Assembly: GCF_036647415.1 (NCBI RefSeq)
Contig: NZ_JAVXKG010000041.1
Coordinates: 1 to 25,462 of the forward strand
DNA: 25,462 bases
Direction: 5' to 3'
Source of the DNA: Empedobacter sp036647415
Lineage (GTDB): Bacteria > Bacteroidota > Bacteroidia > Flavobacteriales > Weeksellaceae
Positions 1-6,459 of the stretch are shown here, piece after piece; position 1 is the stretch's first letter, and each line of letters starts with the position of its first letter. The notes under the pieces are model-generated. The model saw only the letters and a program-made list of their open reading frames with translations, searched no databases and had not been told where the DNA came from. The position numbers and the translations under genes were made by a program.

Positions 1-1
1 T

Positions 2-133
2 TCTAATACATACGGATTTCATCAATATGATCAAACCTATGACCCAGGACCAATTATTGAAGGAGGTGATGGGATCATAACATCCGAAAGTAATTATGAA
101 GCTCCTAAAGAAGAAGAAGAAAATAATGAATAA
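2..133 (+). CDS. C-terminal end of an unrecognised protein (5' truncated)
   Basis: An open frame enters from the left edge and ends at TAA 131-133, leaving 43 residues. The tail is rich in Gly, Asp, Tyr and Pro and ends in an acidic stretch (KEEEENNE). No domain can be recognised from so little sequence. It is treated as coding because the frame runs cleanly to a stop placed directly in front of a strong terminator hairpin, which is what the 3' end of a real gene looks like. The function is unknown. Confidence 0.6.
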   Translation, partial: SNTYGFHQYDQTYDPGPIIEGGDGIITSESNYEAPKEEEENNE

Positions 134-172
134 TAAAAAACTCCACTCAAAAATTTTGAGTGGAGTTTTTTA
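134..172. terminator. Bidirectional intrinsic terminator
   Basis: A near-perfect inverted repeat (left arm 141-152, right arm 154-165, practical loop about 5-7 nt) is flanked by an A run on the left and a T run on the right. It lies between the + gene ending at 133 and the - gene ending at 179, so it can stop transcription from both sides. Confidence 0.85.
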
Positions 173-178
173 TTGGAT

Positions 179-397
179 TTATAAATCAGTTTTATCATTT
201 TCCTCGAAACGATTATATTCTTCTCGTTCTTTTGCTAATTTCTTTTCGCGTTGTTTCTTTCTGAAATCCCTTATCGTCATATAAGTTAATAATACAACCA
301 AGCCAGCTACCAAAAAATAATTAGCGTAAGTGAAAATATTAGTAATTGTATCATTTACAACTTCTATCGGTGCTGTTTCTATAGGTTGTTCTTTCAT
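179..397 (-). CDS. Small single-pass membrane protein, unknown function
   Basis: A 72-residue protein. It has a polar N-terminus (about 1-25), one hydrophobic segment (about 26-45, YFLVAGLVVLLTYMTI) and then a strongly basic and acidic, probably helical tail beginning RDFRKKQREKK. The basic residues just after the membrane segment suggest the C-terminus stays in the cytoplasm. It starts 13 bp downstream of the GNAT gene on the same strand, so the two are probably cotranscribed, and it ends next to the terminator at 134-172. No family was recognised. Small size and lack of motifs limit the call, but the clear membrane segment and operon position favour a real gene. Confidence 0.65.
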   Translation of the reverse strand: MKEQPIETAPIEVVNDTITNIFTYANYFLVAGLVVLLTYMTIRDFRKKQREKKLAKEREEYNRFEENDKTDL

Positions 398-410
398 AAA
401 AATATTTTAT

Positions 411-935
411 TTATTGGTGAAATTCCTTCGGATATTCTACCATTCCATTTACATTTTTCAGCGCATCTATAACCAACTCAATTGCCATACAATTTTCATC
501 AGGAACATCAAAAGGTAATTGAATATCAAATTCAGATGCTTTTCTATAACCAAATTTAGGATAATAAGTTGGATGTCCTAATAAAATAACAGATTCAAAA
601 CCTAATTCTTTTGCTTTTTGATGTGCAAATTCTATTAAATGACCTCCAATTCCATTTCCTTGATAATTTGGTAAAACCGCAACTGGAGCAAGCGCTAAAG
701 AATCGTAAGAAGAAGTAGAATTATTAATCTTAATTTTTGTCAACAAAATATAACCAACAATAAGCCCATTCATTTCAAATACTAAAGATAAATCAGGAAC
801 AAAATTTTCAGAATGTCGTAATCTTTCAACTAAAAACTGTTCACGATGATCACTATACTCTTCATTTTCAAAAGCTTGTTCTATTAACTTAAAAACCTGA
901 TCATAATCTTTTTTCTCTTCTTTTCTTACAAACAT
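411..935 (-). CDS. GNAT family N-acetyltransferase (YhbS-like)
   Basis: A 174-residue GNAT-fold enzyme. It would transfer an acetyl group from acetyl-CoA to an amine whose identity the sequence does not show. The acetyl-CoA loop is visible near residues 88-103 as VAVLPNYQGNGIGGHLI (the Q/RxxGxG/A motif), preceded by the strand LALAPVAVLP. The later HPTYYPKFGYRKA segment is typical of the YhbS-like branch. The frame can be extended to a TTG at 947, but ATG at 935 gives the usual GNAT beginning (MFVRKEEKKDYDQVFKL) and is preferred. It probably heads a two-gene unit with the small membrane protein, and it is divergent from metG. Confidence 0.85.
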   Translation of the reverse strand: MFVRKEEKKDYDQVFKLIEQAFENEEYSDHREQFLVERLRHSENFVPDLSLVFEMNGLIVGYILLTKIKINNSTSSYDSLALAPVAVLPNYQGNGIGGHLIEFAHQKAKELGFESVILLGHPTYYPKFGYRKASEFDIQLPFDVPDENCMAIELVIDALKNVNGMVEYPKEFHQ

Positions 936-1001
936 TCCAAATATCAATTGATTAAGCTTATAAAATTAGAAAAAGGTTTTAACAAAACAAACAACAAATC
1001 G

Positions 1002-1009
1002 TATCTTTG
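1002..1009 (+). promoter_or_regulatory. Bacteroidota-type -7 box of metG
   Basis: TATCTTTG matches the Bacteroidota -7 consensus TAnnTTTG at every fixed position and sits 22 bp before the metG start codon. No convincing -33 TTTG lies at the usual distance, so the promoter call rests on the -7 box and its position. Confidence 0.6.
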
Positions 1010-1031
1010 CATCTAATAGATTTTTAAGTAA

Positions 1032-3068
1032 ATGAGTCAACCAAAAAGATATACAATTACAGCGGCATTACCTTACGCAAATGGACCTTTACATATTGGT
1101 CACATGGCTGGTGTTTATGTTCCTTCTGATATTTACGCGCGTTTTTTAAGAAGAAAAGGAAAAGACGTTGCCTTTATTGGAGGTTCTGATGAACATGGTA
1201 TTCCAATTACAATTCGTGCAAAAAACGAAGGTGTTACACCACAAGATATTGTAGATCGTTACCACGAAAATATCAAAACAACATTAGAAAATTTTGGGGT
1301 TACTTTCGATATTTATTCTCGTACAACATCTGTAAAACACAAAGAAGTTTCGCAAGATTTTTTCAAAAAATTGTATGATAACGGGAAATTTACAGAAGAT
1401 GTAACCGAACAATATTATGACGAAGAGGCGCATGAATTTTTAGCAGATCGCTACATAAGAGGAGAATGTCCGAAATGTGGAAATCCAGATGCTTACGGAG
1501 ATCAATGCGAAAAATGTGGATCAACTTTAAGTCCAGAAGAATTAATAAATCCTCGTTCTGCTTTATCAGGAAACACGCCAATTCGTAAAGAAACAAAAAA
1601 CTGGTATTTACCATTAGATCAATACCAAGAATTTTTATCGAAATGGATTTTAGAAGGTCATAAAAACGATTGGAAATCGAGCGTTTATGGTCAAGTAAAA
1701 TCTTGGTTAGACGATGGTTTAAAACCTCGTGCAATGACACGTGACCTTAATTGGGGAATTCCTGTTCCTGTAGAAGGAGCAGAAGGAAAAGTAATGTATG
1801 TTTGGTTTGATGCGCCGATTGGTTACATTTCTTTTACACAAGAATGGGCAGAACAAAATGGTAAAAACTGGAAAGATTATTGGCAAAATGAAGAAACAAA
1901 ATTAGTTCACTTCATTGGTAAAGATAACATCGTTTTTCACTGTATTATTTTCCCAGTGATGATGAAAGCGCATGGCGATTACATTATGCCAGACAATGTA
2001 CCAGCAAACGAATTCTTGAATTTAGAAGACGATAAAATCTCAACTTCTCGTAATTGGGCAGTTTGGGCACATGAATATTTAATTGATTTTCCTAATCAAC
2101 AAGATACTTTACGTTATGTTTTGACGGCAAATATGCCCGAAAATAAAGACAATAATTTTACTTGGAAAGATTTTCAAACAAAAAATAATTCAGAATTAGT
2201 AGGTATTTTAGGAAACTTCATTAACCGTGTAATGGTGCTTTCTCACAAATATTATGAAGGAATTGTTCCTGAAAAAACAATTGAATTTGAAGAAGTAACC
2301 TTAATCAAATATTTTGGACAGCGTATCGCAGAACATATTGAGAAATATGAATTTCGTGCAGCGTTAACAGAATATATGAATTTGGCACGTTTAGGAAATC
2401 AATTTTTACAAGCGCAAGAGCCTTGGAAAAAAGGAGATGATCCTGAAGTTGTAAAAGGAATCATGTATACAGCAACTCAAATTGCAGCAGCTTTAGCTCA
2501 ATTCGGAGAACCATTTATTCCATTTTCATCAGCAAAAATGCTAAAAATGATGAATCTTGAACAATTGGATTGGGACGAATTAGAATCAACTGATGAGTTT
2601 ATTGCAACTGGTCATCAATTAGGAGAATCAGAATTAATTTTCGCGAAAATTGAGGACGAAGCAATCGAAGCACAAGTCAATAAATTACAAGAAAGTAAAG
2701 CTATAAATAACATGACAAATCCAAATGCAGAAGCTCAAAAAGAATTAATTTCTTTTGATGATTTTCAGAAAATGGACATCCGTATAGGGACTATTTTAGA
2801 AGCGAAAAAAGTTGAAAAAGCAGACAAATTATTCGAACTGAAAGTAGATACAGGAATGGACATTCGTACAATTGTTTCTGGTATTGCAGAACATTTTACG
2901 TTAGAAGAAATTGTAGGTAAACAAGCTATGGTTTTAGCAAATTTAGCACCTCGTAAAATTCGTGGAATAGAATCTAACGGAATGTTATTATTCGCTGATA
3001 AAGCTGACGGAAAATTAACATTTGTTAATCCAGAAGCTGAAACACCAAACGGTGTACAAGTTGGATAA
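1032..3068 (+). CDS. metG: Methionyl-tRNA synthetase
   Basis: Charges tRNA-Met with methionine using ATP in the cytoplasm; essential for initiation and elongation. The 678 residues are full length for the long bacterial form. Class I signatures are HIGH at residues 21-24 (PLHIGHMAG) and a KMSKS equivalent, KISTS, at 335-339. A zinc knuckle is formed by CxxC at 146-149 and CxxC at 159-162. The anticodon-binding helical domain follows, and the C-terminal 105 or so residues (from about FDDFQKMDIRIGTI) are the EMAPII/Trbp111-like tRNA-binding domain, which in other species dimerises the enzyme. The ATG at 1032 gives the conserved start MSQPKRYTITAALPYANG. It is preceded by a -7 box and followed by a heptad repeat run and a terminator, so it is probably monocistronic. 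Confidence 0.98.
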   Translation: MSQPKRYTITAALPYANGPLHIGHMAGVYVPSDIYARFLRRKGKDVAFIGGSDEHGIPITIRAKNEGVTPQDIVDRYHENIKTTLENFGVTFDIYSRTTSVKHKEVSQDFFKKLYDNGKFTEDVTEQYYDEEAHEFLADRYIRGECPKCGNPDAYGDQCEKCGSTLSPEELINPRSALSGNTPIRKETKNWYLPLDQYQEFLSKWILEGHKNDWKSSVYGQVKSWLDDGLKPRAMTRDLNWGIPVPVEGAEGKVMYVWFDAPIGYISFTQEWAEQNGKNWKDYWQNEETKLVHFIGKDNIVFHCIIFPVMMKAHGDYIMPDNVPANEFLNLEDDKISTSRNWAVWAHEYLIDFPNQQDTLRYVLTANMPENKDNNFTWKDFQTKNNSELVGILGNFINRVMVLSHKYYEGIVPEKTIEFEEVTLIKYFGQRIAEHIEKYEFRAALTEYMNLARLGNQFLQAQEPWKKGDDPEVVKGIMYTATQIAAALAQFGEPFIPFSSAKMLKMMNLEQLDWDELESTDEFIATGHQLGESELIFAKIEDEAIEAQVNKLQESKAINNMTNPNAEAQKELISFDDFQKMDIRIGTILEAKKVEKADKLFELKVDTGMDIRTIVSGIAEHFTLEEIVGKQAMVLANLAPRKIRGIESNGMLLFADKADGKLTFVNPEAETPNGVQVG

Positions 3069-3076
3069 TTTTTATT

Positions 3077-3104
3077 GTAAAAAGTAAAATGTACTAAGTA
3101 TAAA
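3077..3104 (+). repeat. Four tandem heptads (GTAnnAA type) after metG
   Basis: Directly after the metG stop, four consecutive 7-mers share the pattern GTAnnAA: GTAAAAA, GTAAAAT, GTACTAA and GTATAAA. The array runs into the terminator hairpin. Related 7-bp-period arrays lie after leuS and beside the rRNA terminator. Confidence 0.55.
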
Positions 3105-3129
3105 AAGCCACTTCGATGAAGTGGCTTTT
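3103..3129. terminator. Bidirectional intrinsic terminator (metG / orphan gene)
   Basis: A perfect 12-bp inverted repeat (3103-3114 and 3118-3129) has a 3-nt loop, with A residues on the left arm's edge and T residues on the right. It separates the convergent metG (+) and the - strand gene that ends at 3131. Confidence 0.9.
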
Positions 3130-3130
3130 G

Positions 3131-3658
3131 TTATTTTAAATTAAATTTTCTTGAAATAACATATTGATTATCTAAAATTAATAACTGATTTTTAATTTTT
3201 TTCGGCTCTCCAAAAATTTTAAATTTGATATTGTTTTCAATAAAGAATTTTTCAATTTCAACAACTATAGAAAATGGTGCATTCATAAATTTTCCCTTTC
3301 CGTCATTTATATTTTTTAAAAAAGTTTCAAAATCTAAATTTGATTTGTTTAAATAATCTTTTAATTCTCGAAAGCCTTGAACTCTATTATGAATAATCCC
3401 TTCTATATTTTCTAGAAAAAATTCTATGTTTTGTGGTTTTGAATTTAGGAAAATTTCTAAAAAACTTTCGTTGTAATCAATTAATAATGGATGATCAGAA
3501 AATAATTTTAATTTACATACGGTTCTATGTTTCAAGAAAGCTTCCTTTTTTTCAAGATAGTCAAAACGATAATTTTCATTTTCAAAATTTAAAATTATAT
3601 AGTTTGAATTAAAATCTTGAATTTCAACAATCTGATTATTTAAATCTTCAATAATCAT
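3131..3658 (-). CDS. Hypothetical protein, AT-rich, no family recognised
   Basis: 175 residues, predicted soluble (no signal peptide, no membrane segment), rich in Ile, Asn, Lys, Phe and Glu. It opens MIIEDLNNQIVEIQDFNSNY and looks like an alternating beta then alpha/beta protein. No catalytic motif is visible. Hand counting 3301-3540 gives 53 G/C in 240 bases, well below the neighbouring housekeeping genes. That points to relaxed selection or recent acquisition. It starts 32 bp downstream of the SPFH gene on the same strand, so it may be the last gene of that unit. A small immunity or accessory protein is one possibility, but nothing in the sequence shows that. Confidence 0.7.
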   Translation of the reverse strand: MIIEDLNNQIVEIQDFNSNYIILNFENENYRFDYLEKKEAFLKHRTVCKLKLFSDHPLLIDYNESFLEIFLNSKPQNIEFFLENIEGIIHNRVQGFRELKDYLNKSNLDFETFLKNINDGKGKFMNAPFSIVVEIEKFFIENNIKFKIFGEPKKIKNQLLILDNQYVISRKFNLK

Positions 3659-3690
3659 TTAATTATTTTTTATAATGTTAAAACAAATAA

Positions 3691-4635
3691 CTAAACTCCG
3701 TGATTTGGTTTTTGATTAGTTGTATCTGTTGAAATATTATCTTGATGCAATTCATGCGCCGCTGTAAAAGACGTTACCATAGTGTTTAACATATCAGATG
3801 CTGCTGTTGGCGAATTTGGTAAAAGCACTAATTTACTTCCCGATTTTTCTCCAATTGCTTGTAATGTATCATAATGTTGCGTAACCACAATAAGTGCAGA
3901 AGCCTCTTGCGACGAGATTCCCGCTCCATTCAAAACATCAACAGATTCTAATAGTCCTTTTGCAATTTCGCGACGTTGATCTGCAATACCTTGCCCTTGC
4001 AAACGTTTAGACTCTGCTTCGGCTCTTGCTTTTTCTACAATCAAAATACGGGCTGCATCACCTTCATATTGTGCCGCAAGTTTTTCACGTTCGGCAGCAT
4101 TTATACGGTTCATGGCATGTTTTACTTGCTCATCAGGATCAATATCTGTTACCAAAGTTTTTACAATTTCGTATCCATACGAATTCATTGCTTCTTGCAA
4201 TTCTCCTTTTACTGCAACTGCTATATCATCTTTTTTCTCGAAAACATCGTCCAAACGAAGTTTTGGAACCTCAGCTCTTACCACATCAAAAACGAAAGAA
4301 GTAATTTGCGTATATGGATTATCTAACTTATAAAAAGCATCATAAACTTGGTCTTTTATAACTTGATATTGAACAGATATTTTCAATCGAACAAAAACAT
4401 CATCTTTGGTCTTCGTTTCTACAACAACGTCTAATTGTTGAATTTTAAGTGACATTTTTCCTGCAATTTTATCTACAATTGGAATTTTGAATTGTAAGCC
4501 AGGATTTCTGATTCCAAGAAATTTTCCGAATCGTTCTATAATTACTGCAGTTTGTTGTTTTACTGTAAAAATGAATAAGAATAAAATGATTATTCCCATA
4601 AAGGCTAAGAAAATAAAAACGCCTAAATTTCCCAT
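3691..4635 (-). CDS. SPFH/band-7 family membrane protein (stomatin/paraslipin type)
   Basis: A 314-residue membrane-anchored scaffold of the SPFH (stomatin, prohibitin, flotillin, HflK/C) superfamily. In bacteria such proteins organise membrane microdomains and often assist membrane proteases. An N-terminal hydrophobic anchor (about 4-24, VFIFLAFMGIIILFLFIFTV) is followed directly by the band-7 domain (KQQTAVIIERFGKFLGIRNPGLQFKIP...). After that comes a long Ala/Glu/Arg-rich helical region (about 175-225, AAEREKLAAQYEGDAARI) of the coiled-coil type, and a paraslipin-like C-terminus (VVTQHYDTLQAIGEKSGSKLVLLPNS). The closest named relatives are QmcA/YbbK and SLP-2. An adjacent NfeD-like partner, often present with such genes, is not seen here. 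The exact role is unknown. Confidence 0.92.
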   Translation of the reverse strand: MGNLGVFIFLAFMGIIILFLFIFTVKQQTAVIIERFGKFLGIRNPGLQFKIPIVDKIAGKMSLKIQQLDVVVETKTKDDVFVRLKISVQYQVIKDQVYDAFYKLDNPYTQITSFVFDVVRAEVPKLRLDDVFEKKDDIAVAVKGELQEAMNSYGYEIVKTLVTDIDPDEQVKHAMNRINAAEREKLAAQYEGDAARILIVEKARAEAESKRLQGQGIADQRREIAKGLLESVDVLNGAGISSQEASALIVVTQHYDTLQAIGEKSGSKLVLLPNSPTAASDMLNTMVTSFTAAHELHQDNISTDTTNQKPNHGV

Positions 4636-4718
4636 AAGTGTTGAATTTTAAATTGTTTGGATTAAGATAAGAAATTTTGTCGTAATAGTAAAATTCTTTG
4701 GGAAACGTAAAATGAGTA

Positions 4719-4757
4719 CAAAAAAAATTAGGAATGTTACTTATAACATTCCTAATT
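4719..4757 (-). terminator. Terminator overlapping the 3' end of the sufT-type gene
   Basis: A perfect 14-bp inverted repeat (4726-4739 and 4744-4757) has the stop codon of the SufT-type gene (4741-4743) in its 4-nt loop. On the - strand the hairpin is followed by a U run (plus-strand A run 4719-4727). One arm of the hairpin therefore encodes the last residues of the protein. Confidence 0.85.
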
Positions 4758-5067
4758 CAAATTTTGCTTCTTCGCTCATCATATCTCTATCCCATGGTGG
4801 CTCGAAAGTGATTTCTACATAACATTTGCTTACGTAGTCTATTTCTTCTACACGTTCTTCTACTTCTCTTGGTAGTGTTTCGGCAACAGGGCAATTGGGT
4901 GATGTTAAAGACATAGTTACTTTAACTTCTCCGTCTGCATTTACTTGTGCATCGTAAATTAAGCCTAATTCGTATATATCAACTGGAATTTCTGGATCGT
5001 AGACAGATTTGAATTTTTCTACTAAACTTTCTCCAATCGAATCTAATTGTTGTTCTGTTAATGCCAT
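4741..5067 (-). CDS. sufT: SufT-type (DUF59/MIP18 family) Fe-S cluster assembly factor
   Basis: A small cytoplasmic protein of the MIP18/PaaD/DUF59 family, which helps mature or deliver iron-sulfur clusters together with the SUF machinery. With the ATG at 5067 it has 108 residues. The family signature is clear: DPEIPVDIYELGLIY at about 24-38, TSPNCPVAETLP with the conserved Cys at residue 59, and the C-terminal FEPPWDRDMMSEEAKFELGML. The frame extends to a TTG at 5076, but the family usually begins near MALTEQQ, so the ATG is chosen. Other suf genes are not in the window. The gene has its own -7 box upstream and its own terminator. Confidence 0.9.
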   Translation of the reverse strand: MALTEQQLDSIGESLVEKFKSVYDPEIPVDIYELGLIYDAQVNADGEVKVTMSLTSPNCPVAETLPREVEERVEEIDYVSKCYVEITFEPPWDRDMMSEEAKFELGML

Positions 5068-5090
5068 TGTTATCAACTCTAATTGTTTTA

Positions 5091-5098
5091 CAAATGTA
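5091..5098 (-). promoter_or_regulatory. -7 box of the sufT-type gene
   Basis: The - strand reads TACATTTG, matching TAnnTTTG at all fixed positions, 23 bp before the chosen ATG at 5067. No clear -33 element was found. Confidence 0.5.
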
Positions 5099-5172
5099 CG
5101 AATAGTTTATCTTGTGTGGAATTTTTCTAAATAACTATTTTTAATGACTTAAAATTAAAAATTTATATTCAT

Positions 5173-5211
5173 AAAAAAATCGCTTTCTCGGAGAACCAAA
5201 AAAGCGATTTT
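5173..5211 (-). terminator. Terminator of the TonB receptor / beta-helix lipoprotein operon
   Basis: An 11-bp perfect inverted repeat (5176-5186 and 5201-5211, loop 14 nt) is followed on the - strand by a U run (plus A run 5173-5179). A second, weaker hairpin (5224-5231 and 5239-5246) lies between it and the stop codon at 5261; this one lacks a U run on the - strand. Confidence 0.75.
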
Positions 5212-5260
5212 ACAAACACGAAGAACTTTTTTTATTAGAAAAAGTTTTTTCTTTAATATA

Positions 5261-6436
5261 TTATTTCAGTCCTGTCCAAGCAGCCCATGTAGGAATATCA
5301 GCTCCATTACCAGCTCCCGTAGCATTTACATTCTCAGTATAAGCTCCTGATACATCAACTGCTTCTTTTTTAGTATTAGTTCCCTTACTTTTTGTATCTA
5401 CATTAATAAAACGAACATTAGTTAATTTACCTTTTGCATTAAACCAATTTACAGAACGATCTGTTTCGATGTCTAAACCTGTCGAAAAATTTGCGATAAC
5501 CAAATTGTCTATATTTCCGTTTGTACCAGCTCTTAATTTTGCTCCTTGCGATTCTGCACCATCTTTACTTCCAACTACAGTAATATTTTTAAGCGTTGGA
5601 TTAGATATTGGCGTAGCATCTGGATTTGTATCTTGATTATCTGCCTCAATTCCTCTGTTACCTGCTTCTCCGTTAATAGCAGAAGGTCTTCTTTTTGCAT
5701 ACCAATTGGTTCCTGTACCAGACCAACCTTCTGTCCAATCAAAAGAATCATCTCCAACTCCATTTACAACTAAATTTGTTGCGTTAACAGATCCACCAAA
5801 AAATTCTATTCCATCATCTCCTCCATTTTCGATGTAAATATTGTCTATTTTAGTTCCATTACCTACACCGAATAATGATAAACCATTAAATTCTTTCGTT
5901 TCATCAAATTTAGCTCCAGAATCTCTAATAATAACATAAGTTAAAGAACCTGAATTATCTGTATTTTCTTTACCTCCATAAATTTTTTGTCCTAATTCTG
6001 ATGTAGATTCCCCTGAAACACTACGGTTAGAAGTTGCTTTTCCTAAAATAACAAGTCCTCCCCATTCTCCAGGAGTGTGATTAATCCCTTGAAAAACAAC
6101 AGGATTTGAAGCTGTACCATTTGCAAAAATTTTACCACCTCTATATACAATAACATAAGCAGCTGTACCGCCTGTTGCTGTAAATTTTGTGCCAGCAGGA
6201 ATTGTTAAAGTTGCACCGTCTTCTACCGTTACAATACCTGTTAAGTAATATGTTTTTGTTGCGTCTAAAGTTAAATTTTGACCAGATTTAATTGTTCCTT
6301 TAAAATTATCTGGTGTTAATTCTTGCGTAGATGGTGTAGATGTTGAGCTGTCATCATCATTACTACAAGATGTTATAAATGCTGTTGATGAGAATAAAGT
6401 AGTGCAAAAAATTGCTCTAAAAATTAATTTTTTCAT
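5261..6436 (-). CDS. Surface lipoprotein with right-handed beta-helix fold, partner of the upstream TonB receptor
   Basis: 391 residues. The signal peptide ends in the lipobox ITSC with the lipid cysteine at residue 24, followed by SNDDD. Acidic residues after the cysteine act as an outer-surface sorting signal in Bacteroidota lipoproteins. The body (about 45-390) has the short repeated strands and Gly/Asn turns of a parallel beta-helix (DGATLTIPAGTKFTA, EWGGLVILGKA, FNGLSLFGVGNGTKIDNIYIENGGDDGIEFFGG). Similar lipoproteins sit beside TonB receptors in many Bacteroidota. The gene starts 23 bp after the receptor gene, so the two form an operon. It may capture a substrate for the receptor, as SusD- or XusB-like proteins do, but it is related to neither. 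A phosphate-linked role is inferred from the neighbouring two-component genes. Confidence 0.8.
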   Translation of the reverse strand: MKKLIFRAIFCTTLFSSTAFITSCSNDDDSSTSTPSTQELTPDNFKGTIKSGQNLTLDATKTYYLTGIVTVEDGATLTIPAGTKFTATGGTAAYVIVYRGGKIFANGTASNPVVFQGINHTPGEWGGLVILGKATSNRSVSGESTSELGQKIYGGKENTDNSGSLTYVIIRDSGAKFDETKEFNGLSLFGVGNGTKIDNIYIENGGDDGIEFFGGSVNATNLVVNGVGDDSFDWTEGWSGTGTNWYAKRRPSAINGEAGNRGIEADNQDTNPDATPISNPTLKNITVVGSKDGAESQGAKLRAGTNGNIDNLVIANFSTGLDIETDRSVNWFNAKGKLTNVRFINVDTKSKGTNTKKEAVDVSGAYTENVNATGAGNGADIPTWAAWTGLK

Positions 6437-6459
6437 TGTTCTTATGTTTTTTGTTTTGT

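Noticed and set aside
96..284. 62-residue frame crossing the first terminator
   Set aside because: It runs through a terminator hairpin and into the antisense of another gene; the translation is Lys, Ser and Phe runs.
936..947. TTG start extending the GNAT protein by four residues
   Set aside because: The ATG at 935 gives the normal family N-terminus, and TTG starts are rare in this group.
3976..4333. Three open frames on the + strand opposite the SPFH gene
   Set aside because: They are antisense shadows of a well-supported coding region, with low-complexity translations and no promoter.
5068..5076. TTG start for the SufT-type protein
   Set aside because: The ATG at 5067 fits the usual length of the family and lies at a normal distance from the -7 box.
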